From Aquatica leii (lineage: Eukaryota > Arthropoda > Insecta > Coleoptera > Lampyridae), in contig CM069437.1 of NCBI GenBank assembly GCA_035610365.1, positions 56,320,093 through 56,384,092 of the forward strand: a stretch of 64,000 nt of DNA. The letters run 5' to 3'. The first letter of the stretch is position 1; each line of letters begins with the position of its first letter. A program made the position numbers and the translations under genes. A model generated the notes under the pieces. The model was not told the DNA's origin. It was given only the letters and a program-made list of their open reading frames with translations, and made no database searches. This document shows, one piece after another, positions 33,632-46,546 of this stretch.

Positions 33632-34126
33632 AGTCTCAAAATGACAATTCTCTACCTGAAGTATTATCACCTCAAAACTCCGAAAACGTCTCTGAAGTTG
33701 CGAGCGTCTTCCTTCAAATGCCAGTACATCCCATATCAATTCAAATAGCCGTAAAACGTTTACTTCATTTACTCCAAGAACTAAACGCCCGAAAAGTAAG
33801 GCAGATAATATTTTAGAAAAGGTATCTAAGCAATTGGATATGTCGGAAGATAGTTTCGATATTATTGGGAAAAATATAACATTTGTTACAAGACACGGCG
33901 GTTATAAGAAAAAAACTTGACAAATTGTTTGAGGCTTACATAGGCAATATTACACGTTATTCCAAAGTACATATAGAAGATACACGTGCTCAAGCACCAT
34001 ATTGTTATTCTGGGAACGATACCTACTCTCAGAACTCCCAATATAATACACCTAGCCAATTCTATGCCGCATTTGGATCTAATTTGTCGACTTTTTATAC
34101 GATACTAATGTGCAATAGTTATTTGT
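33632..34126 (+). pseudogene. MADF/BESS-domain gene of a PIF/Harbinger element, partial
   Basis: A CTTTTAG acceptor precedes ESQNDNSLPEVLSPQN (33,632). After a frameshift comes RTKRPKSKADNILEKVSKQL then MSEDSFDIIGKNITF, a BESS motif (33,795-33,880). After another shift the C-terminal tail reads RKKLDKLFEAYIGNITRYS. In insects PIF/Harbinger transposons often carry a MADF or Myb-like DNA-binding partner beside the nuclease; the opposite-facing HARBI1-like fragment 215 bp away supports this. The MADF part is mostly lost. Confidence 0.6.
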
Positions 34127-34340
34127 AACATTTGGTGTAAATAGTTCTAGCGAATAATAAATATTTTTCAACTTATCTTGAGATATTCTTTTTTCAAAAT
34201 GTTGTATATAGCGTGACACGTTTCTGGCACAATGTTACCTAACGACTAGGCCAATATTGCAGTTGAAAAAAAAAGTTTTTATAAGTACATCATGTTACAA
34301 TATATCTTAAAGTCGCAGTGAGTCATTCATGTGGTGAAAT

Positions 34341-34604
34341 TTATTCACGCAAATGCGTATTTTCTTTCTGTATGACCGGTGAAACTAAACTCAATAACTC
34401 TAAATAAGTTTCCTCGTCCATAAGCAGATAATTGTACCAGTCATTACTTTCAAGTTTAAGTTCGGTCTTTAAATTTATATGGCTTAATGAATCTCTTTGA
34501 AGTAGGCAACTTTTTACCCATTTAGATTTTTTTTCCTTGATTTTTTTAATAGCTAACGACACCGCCACTGCAATAATCTGGTTTCGATTTATTTTTCGAC
34601 GCAA
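34341..34604 (-). pseudogene. HARBI1-like nuclease, N-terminal fragment
   Basis: An 87-codon open frame: AVAVSLAIKKIKEKKSKWVK, then SHINLKTELKLESNDWYNYL and MDEETYLELLSLVSPVIQK. This is the N-terminal region of PIF/Harbinger (HARBI1-type) transposases. The DDE nuclease core that should follow is missing: the frame ends at 34,341 and no further homology is visible. It faces the MADF/BESS gene tail to tail. Confidence 0.75.
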
Positions 34605-35175
34605 ACTGAATTCAATTTTCGCGACAGTCTATATGCATTTCGTTCAAAACCGACGTTGTTGCCCGTCCGGTTAAAATTATCGTGTTTACTCGTAGTCTGG
34701 GGGAGGGGTTTACGCTTCCTACCGATGAGTGGTAAGATACCTTTTATAATTACGATCAGTCCTGCGCCGTACATAAGGGCAAATTCGTGTGGTGCACGAC
34801 GGCACCAAGGCGCGGAAGGCGCCGAAAAGCCTCAAAGCTCAAAAGTAAAAACAAGATAAAGCAACAAACAACATTGTCAAAACAAAATTTATAATGATAA
34901 AAAAATCAGTAAGAAATTGCTAGCTATTACTTTTTTTTTAATTTGTTAATTTTTTTTATTTTTACTCTTTGAGACGAGGGATCCGAATTACTTCTCAAAA
35001 ATAATATATTTTCCAAATAAGAGTACGCAATAATAGCATTTATTCGATCGAATACGTAACATAATAACATGAATTGTGTGAACTCAAACAAATCTGATTT
35101 TATTCATGTTTGAGCTTAAAATTTGGCAACGAGCCAACGAGTAAACAAGCGTTTTTTTCCTGTCTGAGCTTGCAA
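34605..35175. other. Unassigned stretch
   Basis: A GC-richer patch at 34,680-34,830 may be the outer part of the Harbinger element. No terminal repeats resolved. Confidence 0.3.
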
Positions 35176-35183
35176 TGTACGAA

Positions 35184-35195
35184 ACTTTATATATT
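35184..35195 (+). promoter_or_regulatory. TATA box of the hAT (ZMYM-like) gene
   Basis: CTTTATATATTTAAG lies about 175 bp upstream of a GTAAGT donor at 35,360. A TTACAG acceptor at 35,669 follows, directly before the ATG at 35,671. The layout suggests the element's own promoter, a 5' UTR exon (about 35,215-35,359) and a 310-bp intron. Confidence 0.45.
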
Positions 35196-35670
35196 TAAGC
35201 GTTGCAGCGGTTGCGATTTCATTTATTGCCTGATGTCCGATCGATAATTAACTTAACGAAGTGAAAAGGTGCATGGGGTAAAAAATATCTGCTTTTGAAA
35301 CATTACTTTTTTGTTGTTTTACAGATTTTATAGTGATGTGTTTTGTGTTGTGAATTAAGGTAAGTTCATCTAAAATTTATGTTTTATTTTAGATTTATTA
35401 AAACATTAAAAGACAAAAACTTGCATCTTAAAAATCCTTTTATATTTGATTCTATAAACATCATTGTTAATTGAAGTAAATTCAAACAGAATAATTGATA
35501 AGCACTAATATTACTATTTATAAAAATTTATAAATTTTGAAATAACTTGAAACAAGTAATGTTGAGAAAATACTTTCGAGTTTGAGTTTGAAACGTCGAA
35601 ACATTTCTATTTTTCATGAATAATTTGTCAATTTGTTTACTTACTTATTAATTTCTTTACAGTTTACAGG

Positions 35671-37846
35671 ATGTCAGAAAAAAAAAGAAATTGTCTGGAT
35701 ACCAAAATTAGCTGAATAAAAGAAAAAGAGAGGAGGAATTGGAAAACCATGTCAAAATTACGCATTTTTTTCAAACCCTGAGTCTACTTTCTCAATTATT
35801 AATAATTCCAATAGTTACTTCTTTATAATTTTACCGATCAAAGGAAAAATTGAGCGTTTTTAGTTGTTGTATTCCAAAACAAAAAATCACTTTACTGCTT
35901 CTGTTGCAAAATTTTTAATGACAGCAATTTGAAATCTGTTCGCCTTAGTGATGAATCTGATTACAATGACTGGCAGCATTTAAGTGAACATTTAAACATT
36001 CTTGAAACGAGCAAGTTACATATTGCTAGATCTTTTTAACCGTTTTAATAAAAATGAAATTATTGATTCTGAAATTCAAAATGTATAAAACAGAGAAACT
36101 AAATACTGGCAAGCTGTTATAGAAATAATTTCCTACGTGATTCAGTTTTAGATTAGTAAAATTTAGTTTTTCGTGGAAGTAGTAATAAGTTGTTTAAGAA
36201 AAACAGTGGTAACTTTTTAAAATGCATAGAAATGATTTCGAAACTCGGCCCGATTATGTCAGAACATACAAAACGCTCTCAATTAAAGATCACAAAAACT
36301 ATCTCGTAAATAAAATACAAAATGAAGTAATCAACATGTTCGGTGAATATATGAAATCCAACATTTTAGAACTAACCAAAAAGGCAAAATATTATTCCAT
36401 ATTATTAGACTGCACTCCTAACTCTAGTCACCAAGAACAAATTTCAGTTTGAATAAAATTTGTTAATTTAAAGAGCATGGGAATTAGTATAGAAGAACAT
36501 TTTTTATTATTTTGTCCTGTAGATGATGTGTCGGGTGAAGGCTTGGCAAAATTTTTTTTCTTGGCGTTAGAGAAAGAAGGCTTAAATATCAACGATTTGC
36601 AGGGTCAGGATTACGACAATGGAGCAAATATGCGTGGTAGGCATAATGGTCTACAAAAAAATTGGATTTTAATCCACCAGTTTTCTTTGTTCCTTGTTGC
36701 AATCATACCCTAAATTTAGTCGTCAATGATGCCGCAAAATCGAATTCTTTAAACATCAATTTTTTTCTTTAGTTCAAGAATTGTTTGTATTTTTTTCAGC
36801 TTCTACTAAAAGCTGGTCAATTTTGAAATCTAATTTATCTAATGTAACAGATATAACTTTAAAACCTTTATCGGATACTCGATGGTTTAGTAGAATAGAT
36901 GCAATAACTTCTTTAAGGTATCAACTTGAGGAGGTTTATGATGCTCTGTTTGAAATAAGCGAAGGAAACTTTGAAAACAACGTAAAAAATTTAGCTACCT
37001 CGGTGGCGAAAAAATTGCAAAATTTTGAGTTCATTTGCATTCTTATATTGTGGTATAATATTTTAAGTAAACCTAACATTGTTAGTAAAATTATTCGAAA
37101 ATCGAACTTTGATGTTGCTCAGTTTTATAATCGTTTAAATAATTTGAGTAATTTTTTGAAAACTTATCGCACCGATAACGGTTTTAATGATCTATTGATT
37201 GATGCTAAAGAAATAGCATCCAGCTTAGACATAGAACCTAAATTCAAAAACCAAAGAGGTCTAAGACCGCAAAAAATTAAAAAAAACATTTAGATTATGA
37301 ATGTGATGATGAAACGATCCATGACGAAACTTTAAAATTTAAAATTGATTGTTTTTTAATGCACTAGATGTAATTATAACATTAGTGGATGAGAGATTCC
37401 AATTACTTTCTTTTTACTCTAATAATGTTTTGTTTTTATGGAATATTGATAAATTTAAAATATTATTCTGAAAACGAGCAATTAGAATTATGCAAAAAAG
37501 TTGAAAACGACTCGCTATGAACGAGAGATAACTGCCGTGGAACTTGTTAATGAATTGCAATATTTAGAAAATTTTTATAAAAAAAATTATTAGTTAAGCT
37601 ATTACGTCTACAGAAGAAACTTTAAATTATATAATAATTAACAACTTAGTGGATTCTTTTCCTAATACGAGCATAATACTTCGTATTTTATTAACAATGC
37701 CGGTTTCTGTTGCAGAACGATCTTTTTCAAAATTCAAAATAAAAAAAAATTATTTAAGATCGACCATGGGGCAAAACCGACTAAGTAATCTTGCTATCAT
37801 TTCAATAGAAACGGACCAGCTAAGAGAAGTATTTTCATTGTTTTAA
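35671..37846 (+). pseudogene. hAT transposase, ZMYM1-like, broken
   Basis: Start region reads KKLSGYQN and LNKRKREEELENHVKITHFF across a stop. A TTF-type zinc-finger segment follows: CFCCKIFNDSNLKS and DYNDWQHLSEHLNILETSKLHI (35,900-36,030). Then NSGNFLKCIEMISK (36,205), YLVNKIQNEVINMFG and KYYSILLDCTPNSSHQEQ (36,390-36,445, with the first catalytic Asp), DDVSGEGLAKFFF, LQGQDYDNGANMRG (36,597-36,640, second Asp), LKPLSDTRWFSRIDAI (36,860-36,905) and the C-terminal dimerisation block PVSVAERSFSKFKIKKNYLRS (37,695-37,765). Residue order and motifs match animal hAT transposases related to ZMYM1. Several frameshifts and stops inactivate it. Confidence 0.8.
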
Positions 37847-40044
37847 ATATTTTTTTTATTTCTTGTGCTTTTGTATTATATAATACATTTGAAACTAAAA
37901 TACAAAAATTTTGAGTTGTAATACTGTTAGAATATATTTCTATTTTCTATAAGTTTATAATGGTGTTATGTACCTTAATGATTACGATACATAAAAGCAT
38001 ATTTTTAGTGCATATTTTGACTGATTTAAGTGCATCCATGCATATTTTAAAGTTTTTTAAGTACATATTTTTTAAGCTTTAGATATCAGTATTATAAATT
38101 AACAAAATATGATAAACTACATTTATTAAATTTACTTTGAAGCTAAAAGTATTAAAAAAAAAACACTATAGTTGATAACTAAAGATTGATTACATATTCA
38201 AAAATAAAAAATTGCTAAGTTAAACTTTGTAGTTCAATTCAAAAAATGTGTAGTTATAACTAAGCAAAGCAAAACACGCATAAATATTCAAAACAACCAA
38301 ATGGTTTCCTAAACATCCAAAAAACTATTTACCTACTTTGTGTAAAAATTAAAAAAAAAATATTTTAATAAGTTTGCAAATGAAGTTAAAAAATTCAAGT
38401 CTTCTCTGCAAGAAACTGTTTTTGTCATTAATTATAATTTAAGGTCGGATAACATACGTACACGTAATAATCTAGCACCTGCAGTCGCGAATTTGTTTGG
38501 CGCCCTGCAACTTTGGAGCCGGACGAGTCGGCGTCAATATTATGTGTTATCATAAAATTTCAATAATTTAAGATTGCAAGAAATACTTAAAAAATAAAGA
38601 AACACATTTTCCGGGTTTACTAATCATCGCGTTTTTTTTAACTTGTAATTGTTTTAAGAAGATAATTATTATTGTAAGAAATATAAAATATGAGTAAGCA
38701 GTTAAACGCTCATTAATGGTGAAATCTATAATGCCGGATAATTTCGTTTAGTTTATCATTGAATAATATATGTAGTATTTTTATTATATTGTTATGTGTC
38801 TTTATTAACATTTTATTACATCTAAAGAATTCGTCAAAATATACTTTTAAATTAAAAATTGCAAGGTTCGTTGATGTTACTGTAACTGAAAATACGTAAA
38901 AGCATTGAGTTTACATTTATTATTCAATGGTAAAAGTTTTTATTTAAATTAGACAGATATTTTTACAGATTATAATAGATTTTGTTTTTATGATTTCGCC
39001 AATACTTGCTGGGTTAGTATCAGTATCTACAAAATTGTAAAAAAACAAACAACGCTACTCATTTTATTTACTGCAAATTAACGAGAAAATGAGAGGTATC
39101 GATTTTAAACCAAATTATTCTAAATGTTTTTTTTTCTTACTTCCGTTTTAACCTCTATTTTCTGCTCCAGCATCTTTCCTAGTTTCTTTTTTCGGTCATT
39201 AGGCTTCCATCTTTTGATCACGTGTTATTTATCCTTTTCGCCTTTTTTATGCACTTGCTTTTTTCTGCAACCTTTCGATTCTTTCTAATAGACTGCATAA
39301 ATTTCATAATGTAATACCCTGTATATTCATTACCTAAGAGTTAGATTTCTATTATCGACGCCTTCTAGAGAGTTTAGTTTTACTTCATTTCCTGTCAAGA
39401 CGTTAAACCGTCAACTACTTAATATGTGATGGGTTAACTTTTTAATCGACGTTTATGGAAATTAAAATATAGTTTGAAAACGCATTTCTAGTAGTTTATT
39501 GATTAAAGGCACGTCCTGTCACGTGTTGGTTGCATGTTTCGATGTATTATCGATCGATGAGGGGTTAATATCGACCAAATACCTTCATGAAATGATTATA
39601 ATTTGGAAAGTCTGCATTTAAACTAAAAACGAAGTCTTGACAAGAACTTTTCTCCGAGATACTACTCCTTATGCGTCAGTCGATTGCGATATCAACTTTT
39701 ACTTAATGTGTGCAACAGCATTCGATAACCGGGTTTTTATGCCTAATTTCTTTTAACACTAATTAACAATTTTGTAGATTTTTGCTTTTGTGAGTCATTG
39801 TGTTGACACGATTTGCGATTCATAAATATTCCAGATCGACTCAACGAGGAAAACGTTTTCTTCGGGCAAGTACTGTATTGTGGGTAAGTTTTATTTAATT
39901 ACTTTGTTGCTGTTCAGAAAAGTCTTTCGCGAAATTTTGCTTGTTCTAACTTACGCAATTATAATAATTGTTTCAATACCGTTAGGTATTTTCATTAATT
40001 ACTTTGTGTATCGTATGCTGTGAACCATAGTTATTTCTTTAAAG
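37847..40044. other. Unassigned stretch with hAT-like subterminal repeats at its start
   Basis: At 37,995-38,075 GCATATTTT or a close variant occurs four times, as expected for the subterminal region of the hAT just upstream. The rest shows no gene. A possible exon-like end with TGGGTAAGT sits at 39,879-39,887, unsupported by coding sequence. Confidence 0.35.
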
Positions 40045-42948
40045 CGGGGGCCCCGCCCGCGCCTTAAACTGCCCCGTCTACTTAGAATTTCTGCATTACG
40101 TCGAAATTTGGTGAAGCAACTATTGCGACACATAAATTTGTTTCTAATAGTATAGAACAACGCTAAAATTTTGGCATTTTTTAGTTTGTTTTTAAATTTT
40201 TATTGAACCTCCACCCCCCCCCCAAATAAAAAATTTTATACTTTTCATTGGTCCAATAATTTTTGTTTGTCATTGTTTGACATGGTGTATATATGCAAAT
40301 AAAAACTTAAGCAAAAGTAATAAAAAAATTTTTTTAACGCAGAAATCTAAAAAAATCATGTTACTTGTGTGGGGTCCATAAACCCGTTTTTGGTTTAAGA
40401 GATAAATGATCATAGAATGGTTTAGTGTTCAAGAAAACAAATAACAATGTTTGAAAACATTTTTTGTAATATGTAAAACCTTACTTCTATTATATTTAAT
40501 AAAAGTTTCATTTTTTTTAATGTTGTCATTTTTCTTATATTCAAATTAAAAAAATAGCAGGCAATGTAAACAGAACACACATTTAACATTATACTTAATC
40601 AAAATTAATTTGAATTACATGAGGAAAAAAAATAAGAAAAGTTAATATTTTGCGTAAGGCAATGCTCAAATACAACTATAAAGCACAATTAAATACGGTC
40701 CCATGAGCTGTGAAGAAGGTTTAAAATAAACTGTTCTCTGCAGTCCATAGGCGGTGACGAAAGTTTAGGGGTGGCCCCAACTTCGCATGAGTGCAACCTA
40801 TGTATATCCCACGATGTGACATCTTTTAGGTTAATCGTTACTTATAATTATCAAGCTTTCAAAGTATAGGGTAATAAAAAAAAATATTTTTTCTTTAAAC
40901 TAAGGTTGAGACTTAGTGTTCATATTGTTAATTTAAAAATAAACGTTGTTGATCATTTTGTACAAAAACAGAGACTGATTTTTCCAATGTTTGGTGATAT
41001 ATTTCCATTACTTAGTTTTAGCAAAAACCGGCAAGAATTCTGTTTTGATTTATAGGTAACAAAACTCATATTAGTTTTGATTTCCAATTCAGTTACATCT
41101 AACTAAAGATAATATCTTTTTAACAGAATGTTAATTTTCTCGCCACTTGTTATTATATATATAAAATTTCAAGAAAGCCTCCTGAAAATAAAACTCTACA
41201 GGCATAGATAAGTAAATTTCAGTGGCGGTTCCTCTATTAGGTCATTTGGTCAATGACCCTCCAAAAATGAATGAGAAAGGTATTTTATTTGCTTTAAAAT
41301 TACAGAAAATCTGCGTTTAAATCAAATTATAGCGTTTAAATTTCATGCGTTTAAATAATTGTCAATTTAAACGCAACAGATGAGAAAGCTTGCAAATTTA
41401 CCCGAGACTGACACGTACTTGTGTCCGCATTTACATTATATTACAATAATTGTTATTGTAATCAAGAGTGAGACACACATAATACAATTTTATGCGAGTT
41501 AGAAAAGAAGATAAGTAAATGTTTACATGCTTTCGCAGGGTCTTCAGCCGGGCCGCCTACGCCAAAGATAATACTTAGTGTAATTATCTTTGAGTGCAAT
41601 GCTTACATTGCTTACGTGACTTACGTCATCTATCGTTATGTTTGCAGCACGTGTGTGTTAAATACAGATTTCTTATCACATATGACAAACTTTACAGTCG
41701 ATTTTCTTAGTTGATCGATAATTTTATTTGTAAAGGACGACTTATCGTTTTTGTTTCATAATAACTGTGGTACAAGACGTTAAAAAATGAATAGCTAATA
41801 ATTTTTTACTTCACTTTACTTCAAATTCGACCAATCAGTAAAAATAAAATAAAGAAGTTTACAGTAATTTTAAAGAATCTGTGTATGATTCGTTAGATTA
41901 GATTTGTGGATTTAAAATAAATAATAGATTTATGTTTACTGTATTCAGATGATGCATTAATCATTATGTTGTAAAAATAATGTTATAGATTTATAGCATT
42001 TAAAGAAAAAAGTAAAAACCAATTGTGAGGTCAATTAAAGACTATAATGAAAAAGTGTGTAAAAACTAAAAATAGATACTTATATTAAATAAAACAATTG
42101 ATTGACTTTACATATGACTACAGTGGAAAGAGAGCGATATTTCTTTGTGTTAAAAAGAATTCAAACATTTCTACGCAATTGGCAATACTATGAGACAAGA
42201 AAGATATGCATTTCTATGCTAAGCATTGAAAAATCATTGTAAATTTTAATGAGCTTGTTATTGCTTATTTTGGTAATTGTAATTATAGACGAATATCTTA
42301 AATCTTAAACATAATTGATCTTAAATATAAATCACGTTACTGTAAGAATGTTTTTTAGTCTTTTTGCGATCATTGCGTTTTTCTTAAAATGACCCTCTTG
42401 TATGATTGACCAACAGCCGCCACTGGGAAATTTGAGTTACGCATACCTTCTGTCTAATACTTAAAGTAGTAGGTTTGATATCATTCCTAAATTGGATTAA
42501 ATCAGCAAAGTTGAAACATTTTTTCCGTGTATTACGACAATGTATTCAAAAAAACAATTGAAAATCGGAATTTACCTATATTCATAAAAATTCATTTCCT
42601 ATGAAAAAATGCAAACTACGAATAAATGTTATGAGAATTTGTAATAGGAATTAAGATTACAATTGTTCAACTACTAATTATGTTTAAATATTGATAATAC
42701 TTCTTTTACAAAGAAAATGGGAACGTTGACTTTAATTTAATCCGGAAATATTAAAAATTTAGGCTAATTAAAACAGCAATTTCATATTTGAGCATGCAGT
42801 TTAAATTTATTCGAGATATTAATGGAACTTTTTTTAATTTATTTTAATTATAAATCAAATTATAAATCACTTAGAACTTTTTAAATTAAGGGTTATAGCA
42901 TTCATTTAAAACTTGAGCAGAAAACATAAATACATAAATAGAAAATTC
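40045..42948 (+). repeat. Long dispersed repeat, copy A
   Basis: Matches copy B (56,849-60,466) in the same orientation. Both start TTCTTTAAAGCGG and share AACTATTGCGACACATAAAT, GAGTGCAACYTATGTATATC and TTTAATCCGGAAATATTAAA. Both end near TACATAAWTAGAAAATTCG. Without the insertion at 41,220-42,425 this copy is about 1.7 kb. No coding sequence is apparent. Origin unknown. Confidence 0.85.
41220..42425. mobile_element. Non-autonomous hAT element, 1.2 kb
   Basis: Ends: left CAGTGGCGGTTCCTCTATTA; right (reverse strand) CAGTGGCGGCTGTTGGTCAA. Flanking 8-mers GTAAATTT (41,212-41,219) and GGAAATTT (42,426-42,433) differ by one base. Copy B of the host repeat has the uninterrupted site AGTAAATTTGAGTTACG (59,970-59,990), which proves insertion. 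No transposase inside. Confidence 0.9.
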
Positions 42949-43419
42949 GCAGATCAGCAGTTGCAGTAATAATTGTCAGTGTATTGTTTGTATATGTAAA
43001 GTATTGTATCTATTATCTATTGTTATAAGATTTAACAATGGCGGCACTATCTCCTAATAAATATTCATTGCCAAATTCTCTATTTGATAGACGTGCACAT
43101 TAATATGATGCATTATACATACTGCTATCGTGTGTTGAACCTGGCCGACAAGCATCAACCTCTAAGAACATTAACTAAGAATTATAAAAAGCTTAAACAT
43201 TAATTAAAAAATAAGTTTTTCGGTTTCTAAACAACAAGCCAGATTCTAAACTAGGTAGAAGTGACATAAGAAGAAATAGTCTCCGTATTTAAATACACAA
43301 GTTGATTACCTAACTCGGTAGTGGTTCTTTGTTAGATTTTCGTTTGCTTTTTTCAGGTTATCGTTTTTTTTCTTACCTTTTCATAGTTTAGGTTATGGCT
43401 TGTTTTACAAGTGGATAAC
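42949..43419. other. Unassigned stretch
   Basis: No gene or clear element. The last 100 bp may belong to the 43.4 kb repeat family. Confidence 0.35.
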
Positions 43420-43605
43420 CTAACTTTTGAGAAGTTCTTAGTTAGATTTCGATTGCTTGTTTGAGTTTTGCGATTTATCTCACGCCCTGATGAAGCCCCT
43501 TACGAAAGTGGGCGAAACGTTGGCAGCTTCGGTTGCAACTATGACACGGTCCAAACCCGGAAGACATTCTAATGTTAGTATAGATTCCGGCCGTGGAAAC
43601 CTTCG
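43420..43605 (+). repeat. Hammerhead-like repeat, copy 2 (best preserved)
   Basis: Contains CTGATGA (43,487-43,493), a 4-bp stem GCCC/GGGC (43,495-43,513), GAAA (43,514-43,517), then a hairpin GTTGGCAGC-TTCG-GTTGCAAC (43,519-43,539) followed by TA. This is the order of the hammerhead ribozyme core: CUGAUGA, stem II, GAAA, stem III, cleavage site. Stem I does not form clearly and the base before the U is C where G is expected, so activity is doubtful. Hammerheads are known in Penelope-like retroelements; no such reverse transcriptase is present here. Confidence 0.5.
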
Positions 43606-44076
43606 CTATTGCATTTACTTTTGTTAGATTATCCGATTGTGTTTTCACAAAACCACTTTCAGTCATCGAGCTAAATGTTTTCTAATATCACTAGGTGTTA
43701 AAATGGATACTAAAAAGATTGCAAGAACACTGTTTTTCCGCACGGAACATTATAAATACCATACAATAAGTGAACTAACCGACAACACGCTTTTGACAAC
43801 ATAGCATTTGACGTCACATTTCGATCGAACCAATGCTGTTGCGTTTTGCAAGTTTAGATTACGCGCGCAAAATTTGCACTTTTAATTAATTAATTTATGC
43901 CATTAAAAATAAATAAAAAGAGAATATTTTGGTGTAGGTATAATATCTAAACGATAAAGATTTGAAAAAAAATGTTTTCCCCAAATTTATACCACATACA
44001 TATTGCCTATTACTAAAAATATTAGTACACGATGGTCATCATAAGAAACTGCCATTAGACGCCAGAACATATAAAA
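43606..44076. other. Unassigned stretch
   Basis: No gene. The 63-codon minus frame at 43,475-43,666 is an artefact of the repeat. Confidence 0.4.
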
Positions 44077-44612
44077 CAGTGATTCCCAAAGTGGTCTATA
44101 TCGACCCACAGGGGTCTATGACAACCTACAAAGGGTCTACGTCAGCAAAAAAAAATTAGGGTCCATGAAATGAAAATGGGGGTCCACGATAGTGTATCTC
44201 AACATACACTAATAGTACTTATTTACTTACATTATACTATCTTATAATGTAAAGACATATACATCATTTATAAAAGTACCTATGAACTAAAAAATGTATT
44301 ACATATGTTTATAAAATTGTGTAAGTTGTAGGATGTAGACATTCGCTTTGTGGTCGCAATACATTTTGAACTTGTAAAAGCCTGCACATAATGATATACC
44401 AGTATCATCTTGTTACAAGCATACGCGCAGTCTCGCGAACTTGCACTGACTTGTTCAATTCGTCACTCTATAAATACGAATGTGAGACAAATACGTTTAT
44501 TCGTTTCCTGAATCTTGAAAACGAAAGTGCTAAGAAAATATTTAAAAAAATGTAAACGGCAGTTTATCACACAAATTATAGTGAATCAGTTTCATTTTGT
44601 TTGAGAGTGCCG
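44077..44612 (+). mobile_element. Left end of a hAT element with promoter (remnant)
   Basis: Starts CAGTGATTCCCAAAGTGG, a typical hAT terminus, followed by repeated GGTCTAT/GGGTCTA/GGGTCCA subterminal motifs (44,092-44,195). A TATA box CTATAAATACG lies at 44,468-44,478 and a splice-donor-like AAAAGTAAGTA at 44,616. The body and right end are missing, and the next element starts at 44,796. Confidence 0.5.
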
Positions 44613-44795
44613 GAGAAAAGTAAGTACATTATTTTTTATTAAATTTTGGTTTTGTACTCGTAGTTAGCAAAGATAGATAAATTACGCCAATCATGACTTC
44701 AGTTATTAGTAGTTTAATATTCAAATCATGCAAAATTACACAAGTACTCCTCAATAGTTTCTTTTTCAAAGTTTTAGCAATCCTTATTATAATTA

Positions 44796-45300
44796 CAGTG
44801 CAATCTCCGTAATCCGAACTAATTCCTGCAAGGAGATATTCGGATTATGAAATGTTTTCGTAAAAATCTAAAAAAAGACAACTGTACATACATATTACGT
44901 ATGTATTTTATTATTAACATACAATATGTTACCACTTTGAAAGATAAATCCACAACTGTACAGCTGCGTATTTTTTGAAAAATTTCCAATACACACTCTC
45001 ATTTGTTTGTCTTTTTTTCATAGAATTTAAATGTTTACATATAGGAAACATATTTAAAAAAAATATTTTGGAATTAAACTACATATTTTGGCCGGTCACA
45101 TAAATAAATATGCATGTGTGTCAATATTTACGACCTTGCTAGGCATTTATTATTCTTTTATAAATACATATATTTTACCAAATAACTTCACAAAAAACGT
45201 AAAAAAATTGTACTATTGTCCATTGGTCGTTACACTGTGGGCCAGTTCGAATTACTATAATGTTCGGGTTACGGAAGTTCGGATTATGGATATTGCACTG
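44796..45300. mobile_element. pogo/Tigger-like MITE, 505 bp
   Basis: Ends: left CAGTGCAATCTCCGTAATCC; right (reverse strand) CAGTGCAATATCCATAATCC, continuing GAACT on both sides. TA duplications at 44,794-44,795 and 45,301-45,302. The inverted ends plus TA fit the pogo/Tigger branch of Tc1-mariner. The 71-codon frame inside is not a transposase. Confidence 0.85.
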
Positions 45301-45302
45301 TA

Positions 45303-45905
45303 GAAATCTTTCAGGATCTCGTAAACTGTGGCGCTGTAATCAGTTTATGTCAAAATGTAGCTATCATCCGTCTTACAAATATTCGGCGTAACATTTTTGC
45401 TAACTCATAATTGCTTTTGTCGTTGTATTTGTAATTAACAAGTCCTCATTACTACTTATTTTTATTTAATATATAAATATCTAATTGTTTTTAAATTATT
45501 TTTTTTTGTTGACGTTGACGTCTTTTGTACGAACTTACGTTTTTGAGGTGCACTTAGACTTGTCAAATTTTCAATTTTTAGTTTATTAATTCCGATTTTC
45601 AACTCAAGGTCACAGTTGACGACATAATGAAATGCCTCTACGATCGTATGAATTTACTTTTCAAAAATTTACCTTATTGCATCAGCTGGTATACGAAAAA
45701 ACTAAGGTTCGAATTATTACTATTATTGTTTTAGCAAACAGATGATAAATATTACATTACACAAAAACTTTAATATGATTATACTCAAAAAGGTTATAAA
45801 ACCAGTAAACAATAACAAATATAATACTAAAAACGAGCTACTGCGCTAGTTACCACGAGTCGATCATGCTCCGTGAAATTTTACGGAAAAATGAGTGATC
45901 TTACC
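45303..45905. other. Unassigned stretch
   Basis: No gene or element boundary seen. Confidence 0.35.
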
Positions 45906-45909
45906 ATTA

Positions 45910-46546
45910 TACTGTGATATAAACGCATCGACCTGGCAACATCGGAAAGCTACGCTTCCCTCTGAACGAGTAATCTGTATACTTTTGCAATGTGTTTGTT
46001 TGTCTCAAACATGTAGAAAAGGAAGTACATTTGTTTATTGTTATGGTACGCACTACCAGTGTTGTAAATTATCTATATAAATTTATATAGATAAATTAGT
46101 CTAGATTCATATTTTTTATCTATTTATATGTATCTAGATACAATCAAAAATATATAAGTTATATGTATCTGTATATATATAATTTTTTATTTAAATTATT
46201 TAAATAAAATTTATAAAAATCCAGTGTTCCGTAAAATTCAAGTTACAATATGTATGTTTTTCTTCAGTAATTTCCCACATTCTATAGTAGTTCTTCAAAT
46301 GAACTCCATCTATCGTTATTACTACCTAGATTATTTCATCTATTATCTGTTATCTATATAAAGTTTAAATAGTTTATCTATTATCTAATACTAGATAATT
46401 CTTGCAAGAAAAAAAATTTATCTGTATCTATATAATTTAAAAATTATCCATTTACAACACTGCGCACTACTTGTCAATTTATGTTGACATACTTATAACC
46501 TCAAATTTTAGAATCGGTTCTAGCAGCATTATATTTGAAGTACGTA
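45910..46546. repeat. Left outer arm of an inverted repeat
   Basis: Reverse complement of parts of 48,013-48,430. Shared blocks are CATCGACCTGGCAACA, AAAGCTA-GCTTCC, ACGAGTAATC and GGTACGCACTAC-TTGTCAA. It is interrupted by the hAT MITE at 46,057-46,462. Confidence 0.75.
46057..46462. mobile_element. hAT MITE, 406 bp
   Basis: Both ends start CAGTGTTGTAAAT when read inward. A perfect 8-bp duplication CGCACTAC sits at 46,049-46,056 and 46,463-46,470. The right arm of the surrounding inverted repeat has the empty site. The interior is rich in TATCTATATA motifs. Confidence 0.9.

Noticed and set aside
39760..39890. Host gene first exon ending in a GTAAGT-like donor
   Set aside because: Only the donor-like sequence supports it. 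No promoter, coding sequence or acceptor partner could be assigned.
45088..45303. 71-codon frame in the pogo-like MITE
   Set aside because: It ends in the inverted terminal repeat and has no transposase motif.
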